A stretch of 64,000 nt of DNA, from NCBI GenBank assembly GCA_029817715.1, contig JARUPY010000292.1, positions 1,572,001 through 1,636,000 on the forward strand. Direction: 5' to 3'. Both the position numbers and the translations under genes were made by a program. The stretch is from Melastoma dodecandrum. Taxonomy: Eukaryota > Streptophyta > Magnoliopsida > Myrtales > Melastomataceae. The notes below the pieces were generated by a model, which did not search any database, was not told the origin of the DNA, and worked only from the letters and a program-made list of their open reading frames with translations. This document shows, one piece after another, positions 17,011-27,852 of the stretch; the first letter of the stretch is position 1; each line of letters opens with the position of its first letter.

Positions 17011-17160
17011 CGCGCTTCTCCCGAACCGGGTCACCCGCCCTAGCGATAGCAGGGTGTTCCGAGGTGTCGATGACACTCCCCACCAGTTCGGCGCGTCCCG
17101 CGTGTCGATCGGCGCGAACCGTCAGGCCAGACATGTCGGCGACTTGTCGGCGGCGAGAAA

Positions 17161-17174
17161 CGTGCATATACACG
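17161..17174. promoter_or_regulatory. Near-palindromic operator candidate in front of the MarR gene
   Basis: CGTGCATATACACG is symmetrical at 12 of 14 positions and ends 4 bases before the GTG start of the MarR gene. MarR proteins typically bind such AT-centred palindromes of 14-20 bp in their own promoters. The gdh-marR intergenic region is 168 bases, so the site could influence both genes. Confidence 0.5.
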
Positions 17175-17178
17175 CATT

Positions 17179-17610
17179 GTGTCCGACGATGCCTCTCACG
17201 ACGCTCCTCCGGAGCCCTGCACCTGCTCCGCGTTGCGGCGGGCGACGCGGGCCGTGACGACGGCCTACGACGCGGCCCTCCGGCCGGCGGGGCTGCGGGT
17301 CACGCAATTCGCGATCCTGCGCCTGCTCGATCGCCTCGGCCCGATCCCGGTCTCCCGCCTCGCCGCCGAGGCGGCGCTGGAGCGGACGACGATGGGCCGG
17401 AACCTCGATCCGTTGGAACGGCGCGGCCTCGTGCGAATCGGCGCGGGGGAGGCCGATGCCCGCGAGCGCGTCGTCGTCCTGACCGAGGCCGGACGGGCGG
17501 CCGTCGCCGCGGCGACACCCTATTGGCGCGAGGCTCAGGCCCGCATCAACGCGCGCGTGGCGCCGGGGGCGGTGAAGGCCCTGGCGGACGCCCTGACCGC
17601 CGCCCCCTGA
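17179..17610 (+). CDS. MarR-family transcriptional regulator
   Basis: A 143-residue winged-helix repressor. The recognition region runs PVSRLAAEAALERTTMGRNL, then DPLERRGLVRIGAGEADARE with the wing and conserved DxR, and VVLTEAGRAAV at the end of the domain. An N-terminal CTCSALRRATRAVT helix matches the common annotation 'MarR with CxC near the N-terminus' (two Cys at 14 and 16), possibly redox or metal sensitive. The start is GTG at 17179; I see no strong ribosome-binding site, so translation may be weak or nearly leaderless. It is followed after 28 bases by an MFS transporter, a classic repressor-efflux pairing. Confidence 0.88.
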   Translation: MSDDASHDAPPEPCTCSALRRATRAVTTAYDAALRPAGLRVTQFAILRLLDRLGPIPVSRLAAEAALERTTMGRNLDPLERRGLVRIGAGEADARERVVVLTEAGRAAVAAATPYWREAQARINARVAPGAVKALADALTAAP

Positions 17611-17638
17611 CCGATCCGACCCCACCCGGAGCCCGTTC

Positions 17639-18925
17639 ATGTCCGCCATCCACGAGACGCGCCCGCCGCAGCGCCTGCACTATGCCTGGATCATCGCCGC
17701 GGTGACCTTCCTGGTCCTGCTCGTCGGTGCGGGGGTGCGCGCGACGCCCAGCGTGCTGATCGTGCCCTGGGAGCGCGAGTTCGGCTGGACGGCGGCGACG
17801 ATCGGGGTCGGGATCGCGCTCAACATCTTCCTGTACGGCATGATCGGCCCCTTCGCGGTGGCGATCATCGAGCGGTTCGGCCTGCGGCGCTCCGTCTGCA
17901 CGGCGCTCCTCATCCTGGCGGTCGGCACCGCGGCCACGAGCCTGATGACTGCCCCATGGCAGATGGTGCTGCTCTGGGGCATCGTGGTCGGCTCGGGCTC
18001 GGGGATGGTTGCGAACGTGCTGGGCGCCACCGTGGCGGGTCGCTGGTTCGGCAAGCGGCGCGGGCTGGTGCTCGGGATGCTCACAGCGAGCAGCGCCACA
18101 GGTCAGCTCGTCTTCCTGCCGATGCTCGCTTCGCTCGCGGTCGGGCAGGGCTGGCGCTCGGTCTCGCTGGTGGTCGCGGCGGCGACGCTGGCGCTGATCC
18201 CCCTCGTCGCCCTGCTGCTGCGCGACCGGCCGGCCGACCTCGGCCTGCCCCGCTACGGCGAAGCGACGGTCACGCCGACTCCGGTCCTGACCGAGAATCC
18301 GGCCGTCCGGGCGTTGCGCGGCCTGCGGACGGGGCTGCGGTCCAAGGATTTCTGGCTGCTCGCCGGCACCTTCTTCATCTGCGGCGCCTCGACCAATGGG
18401 TTGATCGGCACGCATCTGATCCCCGCCTGCATCGACCACGGCATCGCCGAGGTCACGGCCGCGGGCCTTCTGGCGCTGATGGGCATCTGCGACCTGATCG
18501 GCACCACCGCTTCGGGCTGGCTCACGGACCGGTTCGACTCGCGAAAACTTCTGGCGTGGTATTACGGGCTGCGCGGCCTCTCGCTGATCTTCCTGCCCTA
18601 TTCCTTCGACCTCAGCTTTTACGGCTTGTCGCTGTTCGCTGTGTTCTACGGGCTCGACTGGATCGCCACCGTTCCGCCTACCGTGCAGCTCGCCGGCAAG
18701 TCCTTCGGCGAGGAGAACGCCGCGCTGATGTTCGGCTGGATCGCGGCCGCACACCAGATCGGCGCGGCCTCGGCGGCTTGGCTCGCCGGCATGGTCCGCA
18801 CCGACACCGGCACCTATCTCGGTGCCTTCGTCTCGGCCGGCCTGCTGTGCCTCGTCGCCGCGCTGATGGCGGGCTTCGTCGGGCGCAAGCCAGCGGAACC
18901 GGCCCTGCGCCCGCTGCCGGCCTGA
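17639..18925 (+). CDS. MFS transporter (OFA/monocarboxylate-like)
   Basis: Inner-membrane transporter of 428 residues with 12 predicted helices. The N-terminus LHYAWIIAAVTFLVLLVGAG and the segment GWTAATIGVGIALNIFLYG fit the OFA/MCT-like branch of MFS, whose members often carry organic anions. The motif-A-like stretch is RWFGKRRGLVLGMLTASSA. It sits 28 bases after the MarR gene and is probably in its operon and under its control. The substrate is not evident; aromatic acids, oxalate-like anions or drugs are all possible. Confidence 0.87.
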   Translation: MSAIHETRPPQRLHYAWIIAAVTFLVLLVGAGVRATPSVLIVPWEREFGWTAATIGVGIALNIFLYGMIGPFAVAIIERFGLRRSVCTALLILAVGTAATSLMTAPWQMVLLWGIVVGSGSGMVANVLGATVAGRWFGKRRGLVLGMLTASSATGQLVFLPMLASLAVGQGWRSVSLVVAAATLALIPLVALLLRDRPADLGLPRYGEATVTPTPVLTENPAVRALRGLRTGLRSKDFWLLAGTFFICGASTNGLIGTHLIPACIDHGIAEVTAAGLLALMGICDLIGTTASGWLTDRFDSRKLLAWYYGLRGLSLIFLPYSFDLSFYGLSLFAVFYGLDWIATVPPTVQLAGKSFGEENAALMFGWIAAAHQIGAASAAWLAGMVRTDTGTYLGAFVSAGLLCLVAALMAGFVGRKPAEPALRPLPA

Positions 18926-19012
18926 ACTGCGCCGGGCGGGCTCGGTTGCCATAAGCGTGCCGCGAAGGACGAGCCCTGATCGGCCCGTCCCAGCGCATCC
19001 CGAGAGCCCGCT

Positions 19013-20284
19013 TTGACCATCGCGATCCGGCCCGCCCCGCCGGCCCAGGACGCGCGCGCGCCGCGCCCATGGTCCGGCCCGGGCTTTACCGAGTTCGTCG
19101 CCATCATTGCGCTGATGATGGCGGTGACGGCGATCTCGATCGACAACCTGCTGCCGGCTTTCCCGGCGATCGAGGCGCGCTTCGCGGTCGCCGATCCGAA
19201 CCGGCTGCAGCTCCTCGTCTACGTCTACATGATCGGCTTCGGCTTCGCGCAGATCGTCTACGGGCCGGTCTCCGACACGATCGGGCGCCGGCCGGTCCTG
19301 CTGGCGACCCTCGCGATCTACGTGGTCGGCTGCGGCCTCGCCATGGTGGCGCCGAGCTTCGGCTGGCTGTTGGCGGCAAGAATCATCCAGGGCATCGGCG
19401 CAGCCGGTGGCCGGGTGCTCTCGGTGGCGATCGTGCGCGACCGTTTCGCCGGGCGCGAGATGGCGAGCGTGATGTCGCTCACCATGATGGTCTTCCTGAT
19501 CGTCCCGATGATCGCCCCGGCGATCGGCGGCATGATGCTGGCGCTGGGTTCCTGGGTCTACGTCTTCGTCTCGATGCTGGTCCTGGCCTTCTGGCTGACC
19601 GTCTGGTTCTCCTGGCGCATGCCGGAGACTCTGCATCCGGAATACCGCCGGCCGCTCTCGCCGGCCGCGACCTGGGCGGCAATCCGTCTGACGCTCAACA
19701 CCCGCGTCGCCGTCGGCTACGCGACCGCACTCGGCCTCCTGACCGGCTGCATCATGGGCTATGTCGGCTCCGCCCAGCAGGTGTTCGACACCGGCCTGTA
19801 CCATCTCGGCCCGCTCTTCCCCCTGGCCTTCGGGCTGGTGGCGGGCGCGATGGGCACGGCGACGCTGATCAACGCCCGCGTCGTGCGGCGGCTCGGAATG
19901 CGGCCCCTGTCCCACGGCGGCGTGATTGCGTTCACGCTGGTGGGCTTGGCGCAGGTCGGCGTCGGGCTCGCCTATCACGGGCATCCACCGCTGGCCCTGT
20001 TCCTGGCGCTCCTGGCGCTGAACCAGTTCCTGATCAGCTTCGCGATGCCGAACTTCAACGCGTTGGCGCTGGAGCCGCTCGGCGCGATCGCCGGTACGGC
20101 CTCCTCGTTCCTGGGCTTCTACACCACGATTCTCGGCGCCCTCTGCGGCTACCTGATCGGCCAAGCCTTCGACGGGACGGTGCTGCCGGTCGGGATCGGT
20201 TACGCGGCCCTGGGCGGCCTCGCCCTGATCGTCGTCGCCTGGACCGAGCGCGGCCGGCTGTTCCGGGGCGGCGTCGCCGGCTGA
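19013..20284 (+). CDS. Bcr/CflA-family multidrug efflux MFS transporter
   Basis: Inner-membrane protein of 423 residues and 12 helices. The family features are AISIDNLLPAFPAIEARFAV in helix 1, the motif GPVSDTIGRRPVLL in loop 2-3 and RIIQGIGAAGGRVLSVAIVR in helix 4, all typical of Bcr/CflA drug:H+ antiporters. The start is a TTG at 19013, with a purine-rich GAGAG about 8 bases upstream; no ATG is available before the first helix. It lies 87 bases after the previous MFS gene on the same strand and may share its transcript. Confidence 0.88.
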   Translation: MTIAIRPAPPAQDARAPRPWSGPGFTEFVAIIALMMAVTAISIDNLLPAFPAIEARFAVADPNRLQLLVYVYMIGFGFAQIVYGPVSDTIGRRPVLLATLAIYVVGCGLAMVAPSFGWLLAARIIQGIGAAGGRVLSVAIVRDRFAGREMASVMSLTMMVFLIVPMIAPAIGGMMLALGSWVYVFVSMLVLAFWLTVWFSWRMPETLHPEYRRPLSPAATWAAIRLTLNTRVAVGYATALGLLTGCIMGYVGSAQQVFDTGLYHLGPLFPLAFGLVAGAMGTATLINARVVRRLGMRPLSHGGVIAFTLVGLAQVGVGLAYHGHPPLALFLALLALNQFLISFAMPNFNALALEPLGAIAGTASSFLGFYTTILGALCGYLIGQAFDGTVLPVGIGYAALGGLALIVVAWTERGRLFRGGVAG

Positions 20285-20356
20285 GCAGCAGGCTTAACCG
20301 GGTCTTCAGCGGCGACGGCCAAGCTCCGGGCGTTCTTCCAGCCGACCGGACCCCCG

Positions 20357-20884
20357 ATGATCGACCGCGCCCAGAACGGAACGCTTCTCGCCGCGCGGCT
20401 GCTGCTCGCCGCCGCGCTCCTGCCCACGGGAGTCGCGCGGGCGCTCAATGTCTCGGGCTTCGCCCTAATCCTCGCGGGAAACGGCATGCCGTTCCCCAAC
20501 GGCGTCGCCACCGCGGCGGTCATCGTGCAGGTCTTCGGGCCGCTGGCGCTGATCCTCGGCGTGCTGCCGCGGCTGACCGGGCTGGCGCTCGCCGCCTTCG
20601 CCACGCTGACGGCCTTCGTGCTCCACGCGTTTTGGCACTACATCGGCCCGGCGGCCGTGGCCGAGCGCACACTGCTGCTGGCCGATCTCGGCCTCGCCGG
20701 CGGCTTCCTGATGTACGCACTCACGGGCCCCGGCGCCTGGAGCTGGCAGGGCTGGCGCGCCGGAGCGCTGGCGCCCGCGCCGATCGACAAGCCCGCCGCC
20801 GCGAAGCCGTCCGGCAAGGGCGCCGCAACCAAGGGCGCCGGTAAGCGCCCCGCCGGCCGGGCGCCTGCCCGCGCGGCCGCCTGA
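20357..20884 (+). CDS. DoxX-family membrane protein
   Basis: A 175-residue protein with four hydrophobic helices in residues 8-130, in the DoxX arrangement (LLAARLLLAAALLPTGVARA, then a conserved loop with NGMPFPNGVATAAVIVQVFG, ending with HAFWHYIGP). The last 40 residues form a Lys/Ala/Pro tail that is probably cytoplasmic. DoxX proteins are linked to quinone or redox stress in some bacteria, but the activity is not established. It is on the same strand as the Bcr-type transporter, 72 bases away, and convergent with the DHA2 transporter, which ends directly beside it. Confidence 0.83.
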   Translation: MIDRAQNGTLLAARLLLAAALLPTGVARALNVSGFALILAGNGMPFPNGVATAAVIVQVFGPLALILGVLPRLTGLALAAFATLTAFVLHAFWHYIGPAAVAERTLLLADLGLAGGFLMYALTGPGAWSWQGWRAGALAPAPIDKPAAAKPSGKGAATKGAGKRPAGRAPARAAA

Positions 20885-22330
20885 TCAGCCGTGCCGCGGC
20901 CGCATCTCCACGGCCGGCGGCGTCGCAGCGGTCATCTTGCGGCCGGAGACTTCTGATCCGGCATCCGGCGACAGGTTGCGGAAGGCTACCACGGACGCCG
21001 CCGAGATCACCGCCACGGCGAAGAAGGCCGGCCCGAAATCGGCCGCCTCGATCTGCGTCCGCCCGTGCAGTCCTGCGGTCCCTTCGAGCGCCAGGGCGCC
21101 GAGCGTGACGCCGAGGCTGAGCGAGAGCTGCTGGCAGACGCTGGCGAAACTCGTGGCCGCGCTCATCTCGCGGGATTCGAGGTCGGCATACGCGATGGCG
21201 TTGACGCAGGTGAACTGGACCGAGCGCGAGCATCCGCCGACGAACAGCAGCGCTACCATGATCCAGTGCGGCGTCTGCGCCGTGTAGAAGCCGTTCACTG
21301 CCAGGAAAGCGGAGGCCAGCAGGGCGTTCCACGTCATCAGGGTCCGAAACCCCATGCGGCGCAGGATCCGCGGCGCGAGCGTCTTCACGAACATCGCGCC
21401 GGCCGCCGCCGCGAAGGTGATCAGGCCCGAATGCAGGGCATCGAGGCCGAACCCGACCTGCAACATCAGCGGGAGCAGGAACGGGATCGCCCCGGTGCCG
21501 ATCCGGAACAGGCTCCCGCCGAGCACCGCGACCCGGAAGGTCGGACGCCGGATCAGATCAAGCCGCACGATCGGGTGAGCGACCCGGTGGGCATACGCCC
21601 AATACAGCGGAAGCAGGATGGCGCCCGCCGCGAGGCAGCCCCACGACACGGCCGCCGGCAGCAGGTGGCGGCCCGCTGAGGCCAGCCCGAGCATCAGGGC
21701 GGCGAGCCCGGTGCCGAGCAGCAGGAAGCCGAGGATGTCGAGCGGCGGCCGCTCCGGCTCGCGGATATCCTCGAAGAAGAGGGTCGCCAGCACGATCCCG
21801 GCGCAGCCGATCGGCAGGTTGATGAAGAAGATCCAGCGCCAGTCGAACCACGTGGTGATCAGGCCCCCGACCGGCGGCCCGAGCACCGGACCCACGAGCG
21901 CGGGGAAGGTGAGGTAGGCCAACGCCGTGACGAGCTGCGATTTGGGCACGCTGCGCAGCACGACGAGCCGCCCGACCGGCACCATCATGGCGCCGCCCAT
22001 GCCCTGCAGGAACCGCGCGGCGACGAACCACGCCAGCCCGTTGGCGGCCGCGCAGGCGAGCGAGCCCGCCATGAACACGACGAGTGCCGCGCGGAAGACG
22101 GTGCGCGAGCCGTAGCGGTCGGCCATCCAGCCGCTGACGGGGATGAAGATCGCGAGGCTGACCAGATAGGAGGTCAGGGCGAGCTTCAGGGCGATTGGAT
22201 CCTCGTTCAGGCTCGCCGCGATGCTCGGCAACGCCGTGGCGATCACCGTCGAGTCGGTGTTCTCCATGAACAGGGCGGTGGCGACCGTCAGCGGGACGAT
22301 CCAGAGCGGTTTGGGCGTGGTCGCGGGCAT
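20885..22330 (-). CDS. DHA2 (EmrB/QacA-type) MFS multidrug transporter
   Basis: Drug:H+ antiporter of about 481 residues with 14 predicted helices. The DHA2 signatures are the helix 1 pattern MENTDSTVIATALPSIAASL, SGWMADRYGSRTVFRAALVV in loop 2-3, and ARFLQGMGGAMMVPVGRLVV in helix 4. I give the ATG at 22330, which starts right before helix 1. A GTG at 22381 preceded by GAGGATGCGAC is a credible alternative and would add 17 Cys-containing residues. The gene is divergent from the DUF3313 lipoprotein. No membrane-fusion partner gene is adjacent. Confidence 0.87.
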   Translation of the reverse strand: MPATTPKPLWIVPLTVATALFMENTDSTVIATALPSIAASLNEDPIALKLALTSYLVSLAIFIPVSGWMADRYGSRTVFRAALVVFMAGSLACAAANGLAWFVAARFLQGMGGAMMVPVGRLVVLRSVPKSQLVTALAYLTFPALVGPVLGPPVGGLITTWFDWRWIFFINLPIGCAGIVLATLFFEDIREPERPPLDILGFLLLGTGLAALMLGLASAGRHLLPAAVSWGCLAAGAILLPLYWAYAHRVAHPIVRLDLIRRPTFRVAVLGGSLFRIGTGAIPFLLPLMLQVGFGLDALHSGLITFAAAAGAMFVKTLAPRILRRMGFRTLMTWNALLASAFLAVNGFYTAQTPHWIMVALLFVGGCSRSVQFTCVNAIAYADLESREMSAATSFASVCQQLSLSLGVTLGALALEGTAGLHGRTQIEAADFGPAFFAVAVISAASVVAFRNLSPDAGSEVSGRKMTAATPPAVEMRPRHG

Positions 22331-22496
22331 CGGATTGCAGACGCAAGTCGCGCCGCGACGGTTGCACGGCGACGCGGCCACGTCGCATCCTCATGTTTCG
22401 CCATTGTATCCGCCCTGCAACACCGGCGCAGTGCTTGAACTGGCCCATCTTCCTTGCGGATGTTCCAATAGCTACGTTTGGATCACGCGGCCGTGA

Positions 22497-25106
<2,610 letters not shown>

Positions 25107-25113
25107 GGAACCG

Positions 25114-26058
25114 ATGCGCACGCTGATCGTCGGAGCCGGCGCGACCGGCGGCTATTACGGGGCCCGGCTCGCCGAGTCGGGCGCCGACGTGACCTTCCTG
25201 GTCCGGCCGGCTCGGGCGGCGAAGCTGGCGGCCGACGGCCTGAACGTCCGGAGCCCGCTGGGCGACCTGCATCTCCCGAACCCGCCGACCGTCACGGCCG
25301 ACCGCTTGGCCGAGGCCGGCCAGTTCGACCTGATCGTCCTGTCCTGCAAGGCCTACGACCTCGACAGCGCGCTCGCGGACCTCGCTCCCGCGGTGGGGGA
25401 GGGCACCGCGGTCCTGCCGGTTCTCAACGGCCTGTCGCACCTCGACGCTCTCGACGCCCGGTTCGGGGCCGAGCACGTGCTGGGCGGCTCATGCGCCATC
25501 GCGGCGACGCTCGCGCCGGACGGCACGATCCGCCACATGAGCGAACTCTGCAGCATGACCTACGGCGAGCGGGACGGGTCGCGCTCGGCCCGGATCGAGG
25601 CGGTCGATGCCCTGATGCGCGGACTCAAGTTCCAGCCGCGCCTGAGCGAGACGATCCTGCTGGAAATGTGGGAGAAGTGGGTCTTTCTGGCGACGCTGGC
25701 GGGGGCCACGACCCTGATGCGCGCTGCGGTCGGCGACATCGTGGCGGCGCCCGGCGGGTCGGCCTTCGTCGCGGCGCTCCACGCGGAGTGCACGGCGGTG
25801 GCCGCGGCGAGCGGCTTCGAGCCCCGGGCCGTCGTCGCCGAGCGGGCGCGGGCGCAGCTCACCGCCGCGGGCTCGACCTTCACGGCCTCCATGCTGCGCG
25901 ACATCGAGAACGGCGGCCGCATCGAGGCCGATCACGTGATCGGCGACCTGATCGCCCGCGGCCGCCGGCTTGCGCCGGAGGCGGGCTTCCCGCTGCTGAC
26001 GCTGGTCTATACCGGCCTCAAGGCCTACGAGGCGCGGCGGGCGCGGGAGGCGGCCTGA
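25114..26058 (+). CDS. panE: 2-dehydropantoate 2-reductase (PanE/ApbA family)
   Basis: NADPH-dependent ketopantoate reductase family, 314 residues; in the canonical case it makes pantoate for coenzyme A. The N-terminal Rossmann motif is GAGATGGYYGARLAESGADV, the conserved VLPVLNGLSHLD includes the Asn expected near residue 100, and the catalytic Lys lies in EMWEKWVFLATLAGATTLMR. Family members sometimes act on other 2-oxo acids, so the symbol is by homology. The start has GAGGAACCG before it and lies 7 bases after guaB. Confidence 0.87.
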   Translation: MRTLIVGAGATGGYYGARLAESGADVTFLVRPARAAKLAADGLNVRSPLGDLHLPNPPTVTADRLAEAGQFDLIVLSCKAYDLDSALADLAPAVGEGTAVLPVLNGLSHLDALDARFGAEHVLGGSCAIAATLAPDGTIRHMSELCSMTYGERDGSRSARIEAVDALMRGLKFQPRLSETILLEMWEKWVFLATLAGATTLMRAAVGDIVAAPGGSAFVAALHAECTAVAAASGFEPRAVVAERARAQLTAAGSTFTASMLRDIENGGRIEADHVIGDLIARGRRLAPEAGFPLLTLVYTGLKAYEARRAREAA

Positions 26059-26068
26059 GCCGTCCCCC

Positions 26069-26242
26069 TCAGTAGCGGCCGGGCGGCGGCGCAGGCGGAT
26101 TGCCGTATTCGAGCTGCGTCTTGGCATCGACCGGTCGGCGCGGCGGCGGCGAGAAGTCGGGCTGGGCCGCGGGGGCGCTGGCGCAAGCGGCGAGCGAGGC
26201 GGCGATGAGCGCCGCAAGGGCGGCGCGAACGGCGGATGACAT
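26069..26242 (-). CDS. Small lipoprotein, 57 residues
   Basis: A very short gene with a clear export signal: MSSAVRAALAALIAASLAAC, where LAAC is a lipobox and Cys20 would be lipidated. The mature part is 38 residues, Pro-rich (SPPPRRP; NPPAPPPGRY), with no recognised domain. GGGAG lies 11 bases upstream of the ATG at 26242. It is convergent with panE (10 bases apart) and divergent from the methyltransferase. The function is unknown; small Pro-rich lipoproteins may fit between membrane and cell wall. Confidence 0.65.
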   Translation of the reverse strand: MSSAVRAALAALIAASLAACASAPAAQPDFSPPPRRPVDAKTQLEYGNPPAPPPGRY

Positions 26243-26410
26243 GGGCTGAACCACTCCCGAGGGCTCGGCCGCACGCGGGACCGCTCTGGCCCGCGACCGG
26301 CCGATGCCATACGACACGCGGCGGCCCGCTCGGCGCGCCGCCTGACAGACGGTCTGGGCCGCGAAGGTGCTGGAAGCTCGGCCGTATCGTGGCGACTTCG
26401 TGGGCCAAGC

Positions 26411-27757
26411 GTGGCCGTTTCGCGACGTCGCAGAACCGTTCGAAGGAACAGATCCCTGACCCCCGCCGCCCGCTGCTCCGCCGCCATCGAAGTGCTCATC
26501 GACATCGCCGAGCGGCGCCGTCCGGCCGCCGATGCCCTGAAGGATTGGGGCCTCGCGCATCGGTTCGCCGGCTCGGGCGACCGGGCCGGGATCGCGAGCC
26601 TCGTCTACGACGCCCTGCGGCGCCGGTCCTCGGCGGCCTGGATCATGGGGTCCGATGCGCCGCGTGCTGTGCTGATCGGGGCGCTGCGGCTGCCGCAGGG
26701 TCTCGCGGCCGCCTCGGTGGCGGCTCTGTTCACCGGCGAGCGTTTCGCGCCCGCGCCGCTGAGCGCCGAGGAGCGGTCGCGCCTCGAGACGGCGACGCTC
26801 GAGGGTGCCCCACCCGAGGTCGCGGGCGACGCGCCGGCCTTCGCGCTGCCCGACCTCGCCGCCACGCTCGGCGATGATCTCATCCCGGAGCTGAAGGCGC
26901 TCGCCCGCCGCGCACCCCTCGATATCCGGGTCAACACCCTGCGCGGTCCGCGCGACGCCGTGATGCCGGCCCTCGCCGCGCACGCGGCGGCCCCGACGCC
27001 GCATGCCCCCGCGGGCCTGCGGATCCCGATCGGGGCGGACGGTCGTGGTCCCGCGCTTCACGTGGAGGCCGAGTTTCTCGACGGTTGGTACGAGATCCAG
27101 GATGAGGGCTCGCAACTGGCGGCGCTCCTGGCGGCCCCACGCCCCGGCGAGACCATCGTGGACCTCTGTGCGGGCGGCGGCGGCAAGACTTTGGCGCTCG
27201 CGGCGGAGACCGCGAACGGCGCCCGCCTGATCGCCACGGACGGCGATCCGCGCCGCCTCGCGCCGATCCACGAGCGGCTCCGGCGGTCCGGCGCCGCCGC
27301 GGAGGTGCGCACGCCGCGGACCGGCAAGGCCCGCGCCGATGTGCTCGAGGACCTCGACGGCAAGGTCGATCGGGTCGTGGTCGACGCCCCCTGCACCGGA
27401 TCGGGGACGTGGCGCCGCAACCCCGACGCCAAGTGGCGCCTGCGTCCCGGGAGTCTCGCGCTCCGGACCGCCGAGCAGGCGCAGGTCCTCGACCGGGCGG
27501 CGCGGCTGGTGAGGCCCGGCGGGCGGATCATCTACGTCACCTGCTCGCTGTTCCCGGCCGAGAACGACGCGGCCGTGGCCGGCCTGATCGCGCAGTGGCG
27601 CGGCCGCTTCGACGTCCTCCCGGCGGCGGAGGTTCTGGCGGCCGGTCCCGCCTCGCTCCACGAGGCGGTGCGCAGGACCGCGCACGGCGTGCAGATGAGC
27701 CCGCTCCGAACCGGCACGGACGGATTCTACGTGTCCGTGATCGCGCGAAGGGGCTGA
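26411..27757 (+). CDS. rsmB: RsmB/NOP2-family rRNA cytosine-C5 methyltransferase
   Basis: SAM-dependent m5C methyltransferase. The N-terminal 150 residues resemble a NusB-like domain (AAIEVLIDIAERRRPAADAL), followed by the Rossmann domain with VDLCAGGGGKTLALAAE. The motif VDAPCTGSGTWRRNPDAKWR holds the releasing Cys, and VTCSLFPAEND holds the nucleophilic Cys. About 448 residues with this start. The GTG at 26411 is the earliest start; no strong ribosome-binding site is visible, and the first 15 residues are Arg-rich and may not be translated. The exact position methylated (C967 in E. coli for RsmB) is assumed. Confidence 0.87.
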   Translation: MAVSRRRRTVRRNRSLTPAARCSAAIEVLIDIAERRRPAADALKDWGLAHRFAGSGDRAGIASLVYDALRRRSSAAWIMGSDAPRAVLIGALRLPQGLAAASVAALFTGERFAPAPLSAEERSRLETATLEGAPPEVAGDAPAFALPDLAATLGDDLIPELKALARRAPLDIRVNTLRGPRDAVMPALAAHAAAPTPHAPAGLRIPIGADGRGPALHVEAEFLDGWYEIQDEGSQLAALLAAPRPGETIVDLCAGGGGKTLALAAETANGARLIATDGDPRRLAPIHERLRRSGAAAEVRTPRTGKARADVLEDLDGKVDRVVVDAPCTGSGTWRRNPDAKWRLRPGSLALRTAEQAQVLDRAARLVRPGGRIIYVTCSLFPAENDAAVAGLIAQWRGRFDVLPAAEVLAAGPASLHEAVRRTAHGVQMSPLRTGTDGFYVSVIARRG

Positions 27758-27852
27758 GTCGCGAAACCACGGACGACGCGCGACGTTGCACCCGGGCTTT
27801 GCCGGGAGCCAGGTCCGCGACCGGGGGTCCTGAAGACAGCCTCGTCCGGGAG

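Noticed and set aside
17546..20164. 872-codon minus-strand open frame across two MFS genes
   Set aside because: It is opposite two clearly coding transporters and is rich in Arg, Gln, His, Asp and Gly, with no domain.
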